A stretch of DNA of 64,000 nt from Haloarcula taiwanensis (GTDB lineage Archaea; Halobacteriota; Halobacteria; Halobacteriales; Haloarculaceae): contig CP019154.1 of assembly GCA_002844335.1 (NCBI GenBank), positions 2,356,001 through 2,420,000 on the forward strand. The letters run 5' to 3'. Below, in pieces: positions 1 to 9,101 of the stretch. The notes beneath the pieces were generated by a model. That model was given only the letters and a program-made list of their open reading frames with translations. It had not been told where the DNA came from and did no database searches. How positions within the stretch are numbered: position 1 is the stretch's first letter; every line of letters begins with the position of its first letter. The position numbers and the translations under genes are program-made.

Positions 1-45
1 CACCACGCCGACAACGTGTGACTGGGCGTCGGTATCGCGCTTCAA
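1..45 (-). CDS. Type IV pilin-like protein, N-terminal 15 codons only (runs off window start)
   Basis: Reading leftward from 45, the frame gives (M)KRDTDAQSHVVGVV. This resembles the start of haloarchaeal type IV pilins, where a short basic leader is followed by a SHVVGV-type hydrophobic segment cleaved by the prepilin peptidase. The apparent start is TTG at 45-43, overlapping the TGA stop (44-42) of the pilC-like gene, which would couple their translation. The frame stays open upstream, so the start is not certain. The position, directly after PilB and PilC, supports a pilin or pseudopilin of the same operon. The body of the gene lies outside the window. Confidence 0.55.
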   Translation of the reverse strand, partial: MKRDTDAQSHVVGVV

Positions 46-1934
46 ATCAGACCAGCCCCCGCGAAGACAACGTATGCGACGAGAACCAGCCCCGAGGAGT
101 GCAACAGCGCTTCGTAGGCGCCGCGGCTCGCCGTGCCGGCGAACCAACCACAGGCCAGCATCGTCGCCTGCGTGACGACGTAGAACCGGTGTTGCTCCCG
201 GACGGGTTTGATCGCGCTCGGGTCGAAGGCGATGTTCGCACCGCCAGAGACCGACGACAGTTGTGCGAAGCTATCGAGGACGTAGACGTTGACAGCGACG
301 GTAATGCCGATGACGAGCAGCGCCGTCGTCCAACCGACCGCAACGTAGACAAGCAGGGCTGATCGGATGGATTTCCGCAGATGGTAGAGTTGACCGATCT
401 CTGTCTGGAGCGTCTCGAACACGTCCTCCGCATCGCTCCCCGTATCCAGCGCGCCGACCACAAGCCCGATGGTCTGTTCGGCCATCGGCGTACCGACGCG
501 ATCGACGAAGTGGTCCAGCGCCGCGGCCCGGCGGTCGGCCGCGGCGTCGCCGGGGCTATCACCCAGCGACAGTGTGAACGCGAGCGACTGGACATCGCTG
601 GCGAGCGCGCCGAGTTCCACGTCGTCGGCGACACGTCGGACCGCCTCTGGGAACGGGCGGCCCAGCGCGACGTGGCCGGCGACGGCGTGAACAAAGTCCT
701 GTATCTCCCGGTCCTTCGCGTCGTCCGCTCTGGCCCGACGGGCCGTTACCAAACCGACGGGGACGCCGACGGTGGTATACGAAAGGAGCGCGACGTTGAC
801 CGGACGGTAGCCCAGTGACCAGAGACCCGCGGCGACGACCACGCCCAACGGCACGCAGGCGAGGAGTGCACTTGCTGGGTTCGAGGGAATCGTCATGAGG
901 ATTGCGACAGGGCCATCCGGCAGGCCATAGCTCGGAGCGGCCGTGTTCCGCGGACGGAGCGTCGTAACGACAAACGCCGCCAGCAACCCGGCAGCCATCA
1001 CGAACGCCGCGCTCCCGTAGACGACGATCGCGCGAACGGTCGTTTCGCCCAGCGGCGTCGCAACAGGCTCGGAGAGGCCGGGCGCGAGAATACCCATCAC
1101 AGTGACGATGAGCACCACGAGCGCAGGCAACACCAGCAACACTACGAACAGTTCCGCGAGCAGTTCGAGATAACCAGTCGCCCGCTCGTGTTGTCGACTC
1201 TGCTCGTGCGAGAGCAAGCGCCCCTCCATCTCCAGATATCCCTCCAGCGCCTCGGCGCTCTGATTCGCATGTTCGCGGAATTTGAGCAGAAACGGGGCCA
1301 GCAGGTCTCGCGAAGGTGTCTCGCTGGCGACCCGCTCAATACCAGTGTCGAGACTCCCGGTGAGGATGCCTTGGTTAAGCGCACGTCGGAAGGCGACCGC
1401 TGTCTCGCCGTAGGCGTCCTGTTCGGCAACGGCGCGGAGCATCTCTCGCCGGTCGTGGGTTCCGGACGCGAGGACTCTGAGGTATCGGACGGCGCCGGGG
1501 AGCGTGGCTGCGATGTCCGCACGCCGCGCGTTTGCGACCCACGAGAGATACCGGTTGCCGGCGACGAACACGCCCCGTTTGAGCGTGAGGCCAGCGACCG
1601 CTCCGAGGATAGTGGCCACGAGAAGCCGAGGGACTTCTGGTAGCGCCAGCCGGTTGATGACCGGGAGGCTCTGCTGGAGCACCGCGACGAACGAATCGAA
1701 AGTCCCCGGCGGCACGAGCATCGCTACCGTGGCGGTGCCGATAACGCCCACAACGAGTGCCAGCCACGAGAGTCCGTACACCCTGGCAACGTAGACGCCG
1801 AAGCCAGCACTTGGATAGGCGGCCCGGTAGCGGTCACGCGTGCTTGCGTGGCTGTCATCCTCGGCGTGGTGGGCGAACAGGGCGTACAGACCCCGGTCGA
1901 GCAAACCGAGTGTCTCGCCGCCCTCAGTCGTCAC
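42..1934 (-). CDS. Type IV pilus assembly membrane platform protein (PilC/TadC/FlaJ family)
   Basis: A 630-residue polytopic membrane protein with two type II secretion system F-like regions separated by hydrophobic segments. Hydrophobic stretches lie at about residues 50-75, 100-120, 260-330 and 360-400, with more near the C-terminus (about 530-560 and 585-630). This duplicated layout is that of the archaeal PilC/TadC platform, which sits in the membrane and couples the PilB ATPase to pilin assembly. The start is GTG at 1934, overlapping the end of the pilB-like gene by 11 bases. Its stop overlaps the start of a pilin-like frame. The three form a tight minus-strand operon. Haloarchaea carry several pilB-pilC pairs, so I do not assign a paralogue number. 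Confidence 0.85.
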   Translation of the reverse strand: MTTEGGETLGLLDRGLYALFAHHAEDDSHASTRDRYRAAYPSAGFGVYVARVYGLSWLALVVGVIGTATVAMLVPPGTFDSFVAVLQQSLPVINRLALPEVPRLLVATILGAVAGLTLKRGVFVAGNRYLSWVANARRADIAATLPGAVRYLRVLASGTHDRREMLRAVAEQDAYGETAVAFRRALNQGILTGSLDTGIERVASETPSRDLLAPFLLKFREHANQSAEALEGYLEMEGRLLSHEQSRQHERATGYLELLAELFVVLLVLPALVVLIVTVMGILAPGLSEPVATPLGETTVRAIVVYGSAAFVMAAGLLAAFVVTTLRPRNTAAPSYGLPDGPVAILMTIPSNPASALLACVPLGVVVAAGLWSLGYRPVNVALLSYTTVGVPVGLVTARRARADDAKDREIQDFVHAVAGHVALGRPFPEAVRRVADDVELGALASDVQSLAFTLSLGDSPGDAAADRRAAALDHFVDRVGTPMAEQTIGLVVGALDTGSDAEDVFETLQTEIGQLYHLRKSIRSALLVYVAVGWTTALLVIGITVAVNVYVLDSFAQLSSVSGGANIAFDPSAIKPVREQHRFYVVTQATMLACGWFAGTASRGAYEALLHSSGLVLVAYVVFAGAGLI

Positions 1935-4161
1935 CCGTACCGACCTCCAGGTGCGGATTGTTTGGGGTACCAGTCTGTCGCCGCAGTCGCTCGACGGTCG
2001 CTGCCTCGTTCGTCTCTAGGTCGGCTAGCACGCTGAACAGGTCGTCGAAGTCAGTCAGGCCCTCCTGAACGAGGTACTGGACGTACCGGTGACGACGGTG
2101 AAACGCGTCCTCGACGGCTGAGACCGGTTTGTCACGGAGGTCCGAGAGCCGGTCGAAGATACCAGTGTCGACCTGCCGCCGGTCATCGCCGAATTGCGGG
2201 TGGTCATAGCCGAATTCGAAGGTCCCGTCGGGCCGCCGCCAGCAGACGCTGTTCCAGTGGATTGTCGTCCCGTCCTTGTGTATCGTCCCACTCCGGTCGT
2301 TCCCACCTTCGGCGACGGACGGGTCGTCAACGAACTCGACGACGTCACCGACGTAGCGCTCCCCATCGACGTGCCGAGGGAATACGACGAGATCTATCTC
2401 TTCGAGCAGATAGGTCGGCACGCCCTTCTCGATAACGCGGTTGACCAGCGACTCAATGTCGTCAGCGTGGGTCGTCCCGATAACGCCGTGACCTGTGTTG
2501 AGCGTCTCAGCGAAGGTCTCGAACGACGCGGCCGTGTTGATTTCGGCGATGACCTCGACATCTGGGTTCAGATAATTGCACTGTGTCATCAGATCGGCCA
2601 TCGTCACGCGGCGGTGGTCCCGCTCGTGGTCCCGAGTGGTGAGCGAAACGCCTGTCTCGTGGGGAATCCGGACCTCACGCGACCCTTCGTCGATACTGAT
2701 GGGGCGGTCCCGATACGGGATAAAGGGCATATGGGCGTTCATGAGGGTCGTTTTGCCGGCCCCGGTTGGCCCCGAGAAGAGGACGACGCCGTGGGATTCA
2801 TACAGGAGCCACAGCAGCGCGACCAGTTCCGTCGGCAGCGAATCACGCTGGACCAGATCGACCGGTGTCATCGCATCGCTCGACTGTTTTCGAATAGAGA
2901 TGTGGGGCCCGCCTTCGCTGATAGTCGGTAGAGCAACGGCACAGCGGATGGTGTCGTCGGTGTCGTGGAGACCGTCCCCATCAGGGTCGATATTGACTTT
3001 CGCGCTCGGATTCGAGGCGTTGAGTTCAACACCGTCATCAGCGGCCAACTGCGTGACGACGTTGACGAAGGCCGCCTCGGAGTCGAAGGCGAGATTGGTC
3101 GGTACCCGGCCGTCGTGGCCGAGATCGGCGCGTGGGAGGACCTTCACGCGCTCGTCGACCCGGTTCGCCTCAATGTCTTCGAGCGTGTGGTCCCGAATCG
3201 GGACAGTGAGTTTCCCGTAGCCGACTAGATCCCGAAGTACGTAGTACAGCAGGTCGTCGAGGCGGTCGTCGGCGAACCGGTGGTCAACCGGCGGGACAGC
3301 CAGATCGAGTTCGGCCAGCGCCGACCGGAGTCGGTAGCGGGCGGCGTCGACCCACTCGGTCGTGTTACGGACGGTTAGCTGCCGAGCCAGTAACGAGCGA
3401 GCGCGTTCTCGGACGAACTCGACGCGGTCTTCGACGACGCCGTTGACGCCGGTCTCCCAGACACGCTCCTTGCATACCTCGATGAGTTGTTCGTCGCCGG
3501 GGAGCAGGTCCGGCTCTCGAACCGCGTACTTCGTCGTGAACGGGTCGGCACCGAGGAGATGCTCGCGGTAGACGACGACCGGAATCTCGAACCCCTGAAA
3601 CCGGACAGTGTGGCGCTCGACACGCTCGCTCGCGAACCGATTGAGATACGCCGGGTCCGCTCCGAGGTCGGTCTCGGCCGGGGCGTAATCATCGGTATGG
3701 ACGACGACACCGTCGTCAGTCACGTCAGCGACGTCGATACGGGAATCCAGCGCGTACGGAGTCAGCTCGTCGAAACACGCCAGCGACGAGAGCGCGTGGT
3801 ACTCGATTCGGCGGCGGCTCGCCGGCGACGCGTCGATCAATCGGTCGATGACCCGGCGGTGTTTCGCATCGAACCCCCCGTTCATTCGCTCCACCGCCCC
3901 CTCACGCGTCCGTGGCCGCTCGATATTCGCACCTGCGAAGTGCGCCTCGACAGTCGACAGTGCGTTAGCTTCTGACGCTGAGAGCACGGGATCACGGACA
4001 TCGTACCGGAACCTATTTGCACCTCGTCGAACGGTCACGACGACGCCCGGATACACCTCGTCTTGCTCACGAACGTCCGGCGCGTACCAGGCGTCGGCGT
4101 CATCCGGTGGCGTCGGTGCGGGGACCTCCGGCGCGGTCTCCGCGGCAGCCTGTGCGGTCAT
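1924..4161 (-). CDS. Type II/IV secretion system ATPase (PilB/FlaI family), pilus assembly
   Basis: A 745-residue cytoplasmic ATPase that powers pilus assembly. It has the Walker A motif GPTGAGKTT (about residue 470), an Asp-box-like ISIDEGSREVRIP segment, the VEVIAEI strand and a His-box-like GHGVIGTTHADD, in the order expected for GspE/PilB/FlaI proteins. The N-terminal half is the family's variable acidic region. The frame is open to 4290, but I start at ATG 4161: upstream residues are not haloarchaeal in composition, and an A/T-rich TATA-like box at 4183-4192 sits about 26 bases ahead, as for a leaderless transcript. It is first in an operon with the PilC-like gene. Confidence 0.87.
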   Translation of the reverse strand: MTAQAAAETAPEVPAPTPPDDADAWYAPDVREQDEVYPGVVVTVRRGANRFRYDVRDPVLSASEANALSTVEAHFAGANIERPRTREGAVERMNGGFDAKHRRVIDRLIDASPASRRRIEYHALSSLACFDELTPYALDSRIDVADVTDDGVVVHTDDYAPAETDLGADPAYLNRFASERVERHTVRFQGFEIPVVVYREHLLGADPFTTKYAVREPDLLPGDEQLIEVCKERVWETGVNGVVEDRVEFVRERARSLLARQLTVRNTTEWVDAARYRLRSALAELDLAVPPVDHRFADDRLDDLLYYVLRDLVGYGKLTVPIRDHTLEDIEANRVDERVKVLPRADLGHDGRVPTNLAFDSEAAFVNVVTQLAADDGVELNASNPSAKVNIDPDGDGLHDTDDTIRCAVALPTISEGGPHISIRKQSSDAMTPVDLVQRDSLPTELVALLWLLYESHGVVLFSGPTGAGKTTLMNAHMPFIPYRDRPISIDEGSREVRIPHETGVSLTTRDHERDHRRVTMADLMTQCNYLNPDVEVIAEINTAASFETFAETLNTGHGVIGTTHADDIESLVNRVIEKGVPTYLLEEIDLVVFPRHVDGERYVGDVVEFVDDPSVAEGGNDRSGTIHKDGTTIHWNSVCWRRPDGTFEFGYDHPQFGDDRRQVDTGIFDRLSDLRDKPVSAVEDAFHRRHRYVQYLVQEGLTDFDDLFSVLADLETNEAATVERLRRQTGTPNNPHLEVGTGDD

Positions 4162-4182
4162 ACGCAGTTTTAGCCCAGCTAT

Positions 4183-4192
4183 TGTACTTAAA
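4183..4192 (-). promoter_or_regulatory. TATA-like box of the pilB-pilC operon
   Basis: On the minus strand this reads TTTAAGTACA, centred about 26 bases upstream of the chosen pilB ATG. That is the spacing expected for an archaeal leaderless transcript and supports start 4161. The flanking 4162-4448 is A/T-rich and holds no gene I can support. Confidence 0.5.
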
Positions 4193-4448
4193 CTTGTAGA
4201 CTTGCTTTTTCGGAATTTAATTAAAATATAAAGGCTAGAAAAGAGTATATGAGGGGTAGCGGAGATCCGAGGAGAGTGGTTTCTCAACATTACATAATCT
4301 CGACAGGGTAGGGCCGTCTGATACTGTCGAATAATCGTTGGTGTTGGGTGATAGACGCAGTCTTGCAGGCGTGCTGTCGATTTGAATGTGTATTTTCGTG
4401 ATATGCACCAGAATTATCATAACCGTGCCCACGGATCAGGTCATTTGT

Positions 4449-5063
4449 ATGAAACAAACGCAGCCGGCACCGAACGGTGAGAGCACAGAGTCGACAACCG
4501 CCACACGACGACGGATACTCAAAGGCACACTTGGTGCGGGGGCGACCGCAGCAGCGGTTCCGAGCCTGAGCGGCGTCGCGGCGGCCCATTTTCCGGTCGA
4601 GATCGCAATCGAGATTCAGCCCGAGAACGCGGAGAGCTTCATCGACCTATCGGACCACGAAACCGTCACCGTCGCGGTCAAGCAGTCGGAGTTTATCAAC
4701 AGCGATGGAGACAGTGAGACGTTCGATCCCACTGAGCGGGCTGTGCGCTATCGGTTCGGCTCGCGTCTCGCACTGGAAGACGGCGGGGGTGCTCGACCCA
4801 TCGATGATGGCGAGATCACGGAACCAGAAGACGAGGCTACGGACGACCAGTCGTCGCTCGTTCTCACGTTCCCGGTCGATGAGATGGGGCTCGACGGCGG
4901 AGAGGAGACAGCGTGGTTGTACTGGGAGCGGGACGAATCCGGGCACCACGGCTACGCCGGCTTCGATTCCGTGCGGGTATACCGCGGATACTCCAGGGGC
5001 AGCGGCCTGATCGAACAGCTACGACAGTTGCTGGGAGGTGAGGCGGCATCCAGTTCTGACTGA
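4449..5063 (+). CDS. Tat-exported protein of unknown function
   Basis: A 204-residue protein with a twin-arginine signal: TRRRILKG at about residues 19-26, then a small hydrophobic Ala/Gly-rich core ending near VAAAH. Haloarchaea export most folded proteins through Tat, so an extracellular or cell-surface role is expected. The mature part is acidic and looks like a beta-rich single domain, with no catalytic motif I recognise. ATG 4449 is preferred over the in-frame start at 4386 because it places the RR motif at the usual distance from the N-terminus. It stands alone between the pilus operon (divergent) and a regulator gene. Confidence 0.75.
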   Translation: MKQTQPAPNGESTESTTATRRRILKGTLGAGATAAAVPSLSGVAAAHFPVEIAIEIQPENAESFIDLSDHETVTVAVKQSEFINSDGDSETFDPTERAVRYRFGSRLALEDGGGARPIDDGEITEPEDEATDDQSSLVLTFPVDEMGLDGGEETAWLYWERDESGHHGYAGFDSVRVYRGYSRGSGLIEQLRQLLGGEAASSSD

Positions 5064-5121
5064 GGGCCTGTGAACCCGGAGCAGTGCTGGCAGCGCGTGC
5101 CTGTACTCGCGATGCTGGCGA

Positions 5122-5128
5122 CTATATA
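5122..5128 (+). promoter_or_regulatory. TATA box of the Bat-type HTH gene
   Basis: CTATATA centred 25 bases before ATG 5150. This marks a leaderless start and argues against the upstream in-frame start at 5084. Confidence 0.55.
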
Positions 5129-5149
5129 CGTCGAATCCGATGGGACGCT

Positions 5150-5827
5150 ATGGCTATCGTTGCTGAAATCCTCCTCGCCGACGAAACCCTTCCGCTGGTC
5201 GGCGTGGCGGACTCGGTTCCGAGCGGCGAACTTTCGATTTCGAACGCCGTCGGCCTCGAAGACGGAAAGCTGCTGCTGACGGTTAGCGTCGACGCTGACT
5301 CCCGCGACGCGTTTGAACGAGAACTGGACGCCCAGCCACAGATCACTGATGCGGCGGAGATTGGACAGACGGCCAACGGCTGGTTCTACAAGATTGTCGT
5401 CGACAACGCGTCGAGTCTTGTTGCATCTCACGACCCGGCGGAGTTCGAGGGCGTTGCGATGGACGCGACGGTCACCGGCGAGGGGATACGTGAACAGAAG
5501 GTGTTCTCCGACTACGACGCGTTCAGTGCGCTACAGGACCGGTGTGCGGTCAACGACATCCCGCTCGAACTGCTGAACATCGCTTCAGACCCCGAGAACC
5601 CCGGCGAGCGCGACCAGTTTGGACTCACTGACAGGCAGTATCGAGCGATATCCGTCGCCCTCTCTGCGGGGTATTACGATTCGCCACGTCGGTGCTCGAC
5701 GGCGGAACTCGCCGACAAACTCGATGTGTCAGCCGCCGCGGCGTCTGATCTCTTGCGCCGAGCCGAAAAACAGCTCATCAGTTCGACGGTCGGCCCCGAC
5801 CAGTTCCGGAACGCGCTCGCGCAGTAG
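5150..5827 (+). CDS. Bat-type helix-turn-helix transcriptional regulator (HTH_10 family)
   Basis: A 225-residue regulator. The last 55 residues carry the Bat-type HTH: LTDRQYRAISVALSAGYYD, then a proline/arginine turn, TAELADKLDVSAAAASDLLRRAEKQL. The N-terminal 150 residues are the variable ligand- or signal-sensing part common in this haloarchaeal family, with no recognisable cofactor motif. These proteins are cytoplasmic DNA-binding regulators related to Bat, the bacterio-opsin activator, but most are uncharacterised. The target is unknown. The start rests on the TATA box at 5122-5128. Confidence 0.85.
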   Translation: MAIVAEILLADETLPLVGVADSVPSGELSISNAVGLEDGKLLLTVSVDADSRDAFERELDAQPQITDAAEIGQTANGWFYKIVVDNASSLVASHDPAEFEGVAMDATVTGEGIREQKVFSDYDAFSALQDRCAVNDIPLELLNIASDPENPGERDQFGLTDRQYRAISVALSAGYYDSPRRCSTAELADKLDVSAAAASDLLRRAEKQLISSTVGPDQFRNALAQ

Positions 5828-5923
5828 CCGTTCCCCTGTTCGACCGCACCGTCCCTGTCGTCACATAAACGGGCTTATCAGTAAGCGAAGCACGCTCGTG
5901 GCCGTCGCACCTACGGGACGACG

Positions 5924-6700
5924 ATGACAGATAAATCTGAGACAGACGACGACCAGAACACACAGCGACTTGCAGGCGACGTTGCGATTGTAACGGGCGC
6001 ATCATCGGGAATCGGTGAGGCAACCGCCGAAGCGCTCGCTGATGCGGGCGCAAGTGTCACACTCGCAGCTCGGCGCGCTGACGAACTGGAAGCGCTCGCG
6101 GACCGGATCGAGTCATCTGGTGGGGAGGCGCTTGTTGTACCGACGGACGTTACCGAGGAAGACGACATCGACTCGCTGGTCGAGGCGACGACCGACGAGT
6201 ACGGTCGCATCGACATCCTCGTCAACAACGCCGGCGTGATGCTGCTCGAACCGCTGGAACGGGCAGACCGGTCGAACCTCAGGCAGATGGTCGAGGTGAA
6301 CCTGCTCGGGCTGATGAACCTCACCCACGCGGTGCTCCCGGTCATGCAAGAGCAGGAAAGCGGCCACATCGTCAACGTCTCCTCCGTCGCGGGACGCCGC
6401 GCGTCGGCCGATTCGAGCGGCTACAACGCGACGAAGTTCGGGGTGAACGCGTTCACTGAGGCAGTCCGGCAGGAAGTAACGACACAGGGCATCCGGACGA
6501 CAGTTATTGAACCGGGTGCCGTCGATACGGAACTCGCGACACACGTCCCGGACGAGCAGGTGCTTGAGCGGTTCGCGGAGATGGATCTTCCGATGCTCCA
6601 CCCCGACGATATCGCTCGCGGCATCGTGTACGCGACGAGCCAGCCCGCCCGCGTGGACGTGAACGAACTCCTGATCAGGCCGACCGGCCAGGATATCTGA
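5924..6700 (+). CDS. Short-chain dehydrogenase/reductase (SDR), classical type
   Basis: A 258-residue NAD(P)-dependent oxidoreductase. It has the Rossmann glycine motif TGASSGIG (about residues 25-32), the NNAG motif (about 105), the catalytic Ser in NVSSVAG (about 155), and the YNATK Tyr/Lys pair (about 168-172). The C-terminus is of the YdfG/serine-3-dehydrogenase subtype, with a late segment like DIARGIVYATSQPARVDVNE. The substrate cannot be read from sequence. It stands alone downstream of a regulator, with no operon partner. Confidence 0.9.
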   Translation: MTDKSETDDDQNTQRLAGDVAIVTGASSGIGEATAEALADAGASVTLAARRADELEALADRIESSGGEALVVPTDVTEEDDIDSLVEATTDEYGRIDILVNNAGVMLLEPLERADRSNLRQMVEVNLLGLMNLTHAVLPVMQEQESGHIVNVSSVAGRRASADSSGYNATKFGVNAFTEAVRQEVTTQGIRTTVIEPGAVDTELATHVPDEQVLERFAEMDLPMLHPDDIARGIVYATSQPARVDVNELLIRPTGQDI

Positions 6701-6937
6701 GACGGCCACCGCACTTGTCGAACGATGTCGCGACGGTCGGATCGAAACGCCGCCTCCGGTGTAGTTGACACACGCAGTACTGGCCGCCGAAGCCAGCTGT
6801 CAGGTGCTAACTGACCGCACTACCACATCGCGTTCGTTGCCGTCGTCTGTGCGATTTCCGCGTGCTGAAACGGGACGTACAGTCGCCGAAACGCCCGGTG
6901 TCGGAGGAACCTTACGTCGCCCTCCCTAACCACACAC

Positions 6938-8158
6938 ATGGCAATTGAGACGGATGTCCTTGTCGTCGGTGGTGGCGCGACCGGCGCTGGCGTCGCTCGT
7001 GACCTCGCACTCCGTGGCGTCGACGTGACGCTCGTCGAGCGCAACGGGCTGACAAGCGGTACCTCCGGGCGCTCGCACGGACTGTTACACAGCGGAGCCC
7101 GCTACGCCGAGGCCGACCGGGTCGGTGCCGAGGAGTGCATCGCCGAAAACCGGATACTCAAGGAGATCGCCGGAGCCTGCATCCGTGACACCGGCGGGTT
7201 GTTCGTCCAGCTCGCCGCGGACGACCCCGACTACTTCGAGGCCAAGCGGGCGGCCTGTGCGGAGGTCGGTATCCCCGTCGAGACGCTGGACGCCGATGCG
7301 GCCCGCGAGCGAGTGCCTGACCTCGCGCCCGACGTTGAGCGCGCGTTCGAAGTCCCGGACGCCGTCATTTATCCGTCGCGGCTCGTCGCCGCAAACGCCG
7401 CAGACGCGCGCGACCACGGTGCAACGATACACCCACACGCACCCGTCGAAGACGTCCTCGTCGAGAACGGGCACGTGGTCGGCGTGCAGGTCGGCGGGAC
7501 AGCCGACGACAGTATCGAGGCCGACTACGTCGTCAATGCGACCGGGGCCTGGGCTGGCGAGTTTGCCGCGATGGCCGGCCTCAACGTCGAGATGCAACCG
7601 ACGCGAGGGGTGATGGTCTCAGTCGAGTACGACGCCCTCGGGCCGGTACTCAACCGCTGTCGGGACCCCGACGACGGCGACATCGTCGTGCCACACGAGA
7701 ACGAGGCCGTCCTCGGAACGACGAGCGTGCCCGTCCGCGACCCGGACGAGTACGAGACGGAGCAGTGGGAGATCGAGGAGAGCATCGAGGAGTGTGCGGC
7801 GATGCTGCCGCCAGTTGCAGACGCACCCGAGGTCCGGACCTGGTGGGGCGTCCGACCGCTGTACGCGCCAGACGAGGCGGAGCGCGGCCGCGGTATCTCG
7901 CGGGGCTTCTTCCTGCTCGACCATGCCGACGACGGCGTCGACAACATGGCGAGTATCGTCGGCGGCAAGCTGACCACCTATCGGCAGATGGCCGAGGCGA
8001 CCGCCGACCGCGTCTGTGACAACCTCGGCGTTGACGCTGCCTGTCGGACTGCGGACCAGACGCTCCCGGGCGTCGACGACCCGAAACAACTGGACGCGCT
8101 CGTGGCCGAGTTCGACGGTCAGGGCCCGACTGACCAAGACGTGGTCGGGTCGACGTAA
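6938..8158 (+). CDS. FAD-dependent dehydrogenase, GlpA-like, lacking the C-terminal [2Fe-2S] domain
   Basis: A 406-residue flavoprotein of the DAO/glycerol-3-phosphate dehydrogenase fold. The N-terminal dinucleotide-binding motif is VVGGGATGAGVARDLALRG; then come SHGLLHSGARYAE and the C-terminal FAD-binding IVGGKLTTYRQMAE, both typical of GlpA/GlpD. Full GlpA proteins are about 540-590 residues and end in a [2Fe-2S] BFD-like domain; here the protein stops soon after the FAD domain and no such cysteines are present. No glpB, glpC or glpK lies nearby. It may oxidise glycerol-3-phosphate or another hydroxyacid. The call to the family is firm; the substrate is open. Confidence 0.75.
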   Translation: MAIETDVLVVGGGATGAGVARDLALRGVDVTLVERNGLTSGTSGRSHGLLHSGARYAEADRVGAEECIAENRILKEIAGACIRDTGGLFVQLAADDPDYFEAKRAACAEVGIPVETLDADAARERVPDLAPDVERAFEVPDAVIYPSRLVAANAADARDHGATIHPHAPVEDVLVENGHVVGVQVGGTADDSIEADYVVNATGAWAGEFAAMAGLNVEMQPTRGVMVSVEYDALGPVLNRCRDPDDGDIVVPHENEAVLGTTSVPVRDPDEYETEQWEIEESIEECAAMLPPVADAPEVRTWWGVRPLYAPDEAERGRGISRGFFLLDHADDGVDNMASIVGGKLTTYRQMAEATADRVCDNLGVDAACRTADQTLPGVDDPKQLDALVAEFDGQGPTDQDVVGST

Positions 8159-8243
8159 CCGTCCATCATGCCCTGATTCAAACCGGAAGCGAGGGGTGTC
8201 AGCCGACTGTACCGTTATAAGGGTGGCAGCCGCACGTGCACTC

Positions 8244-9095
8244 ATGATAAACGAGACCGTGCGGCAGATCAAGGAGATGGAGACACAGAGCTCCTCGATT
8301 GCCGCCGTGAAAGCTGCCAACGCGCTCCGGGAACTGACAGACCGCGAGTGCCACACGGTCGAGGACTTTCTCCGTGTCGTCGAGCGCAACAGCAGCGCAC
8401 TCCAGCGGGCGAACCGCTCGCATGCGCCGCTGTACACGACACAGCAACGCATCGTGACGGATCTGAAAGACGCCGACCTCGACTCGGTCCCGGCGGCCAA
8501 GGAACGACTGCGTGACACAATCGACGATGTCGTCACGGAAATCGAGACCAGCAAGGACCGTGCGGCAGAACGGGCGGCGACGCTCATCGACGACGGCGAC
8601 GTGCTGGTGACACACGAGAACTCCTCGACAGTGATGGCGACGCTCATGACAGCGCTGGACGACGGCAAGGAGTTCCACCTGTACGCGGGCGAGTCCCGGC
8701 CGCATTTCCTGGGCCGTCGAACCGCCCGTCAGCTGGCCGACCGGGACGGGGCCGACGTGACGCTTATCGTCGACGGTGCGACGGGCCACTACCTCTCGGA
8801 GGCCGACCGCGTCTTCGTCGGCATGAACTGCCTCATCGACGACGTGGTGTACAACCGTATCGGGACGTTGCCGCTGGCCGCGACGGCCAACGAGCTTGAC
8901 GTTCCCGTGACCGTCGTCGGGACATCGTCGAAGTTCATCGGGAGCGGCTTCAGCTTCCGGAACACGTTCCGGCAGGGGTCGGACGTGATGCTCGAACCGC
9001 CGGAGGGGTTCGATATCGGCAATCCGGGCTACGACGCGACGCCGACCCGCCTGCTCGATACGGTCGTCACTGAAGACGGTATCCTGCAGTTCTGA
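8244..9095 (+). CDS. eIF2B alpha-like isomerase, probable ribose-1,5-bisphosphate isomerase
   Basis: A 283-residue protein of the eIF-2B alpha/beta/delta family. The N-terminal helical half starts MINETVRQIKEMETQSS, and the C-terminal Rossmann-like half contains THENSSTVM, ESRPHFLGRRTA, MNCLIDDVVYNRIGTLPLA and TSSKFIGSGFSF. In archaea these proteins include ribose-1,5-bisphosphate isomerase, which works with AMP phosphorylase and type III RubisCO in AMP breakdown, and some annotated as translation factors. The length (about 280, not 320-350) and lack of translation neighbours favour the isomerase. The next genes run in the opposite direction. The in-frame extension upstream to 8016 overlaps the GlpA-like gene and is rejected. 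Confidence 0.75.
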   Translation: MINETVRQIKEMETQSSSIAAVKAANALRELTDRECHTVEDFLRVVERNSSALQRANRSHAPLYTTQQRIVTDLKDADLDSVPAAKERLRDTIDDVVTEIETSKDRAAERAATLIDDGDVLVTHENSSTVMATLMTALDDGKEFHLYAGESRPHFLGRRTARQLADRDGADVTLIVDGATGHYLSEADRVFVGMNCLIDDVVYNRIGTLPLAATANELDVPVTVVGTSSKFIGSGFSFRNTFRQGSDVMLEPPEGFDIGNPGYDATPTRLLDTVVTEDGILQF

Positions 9096-9101
9096 AGCTG
9101 T

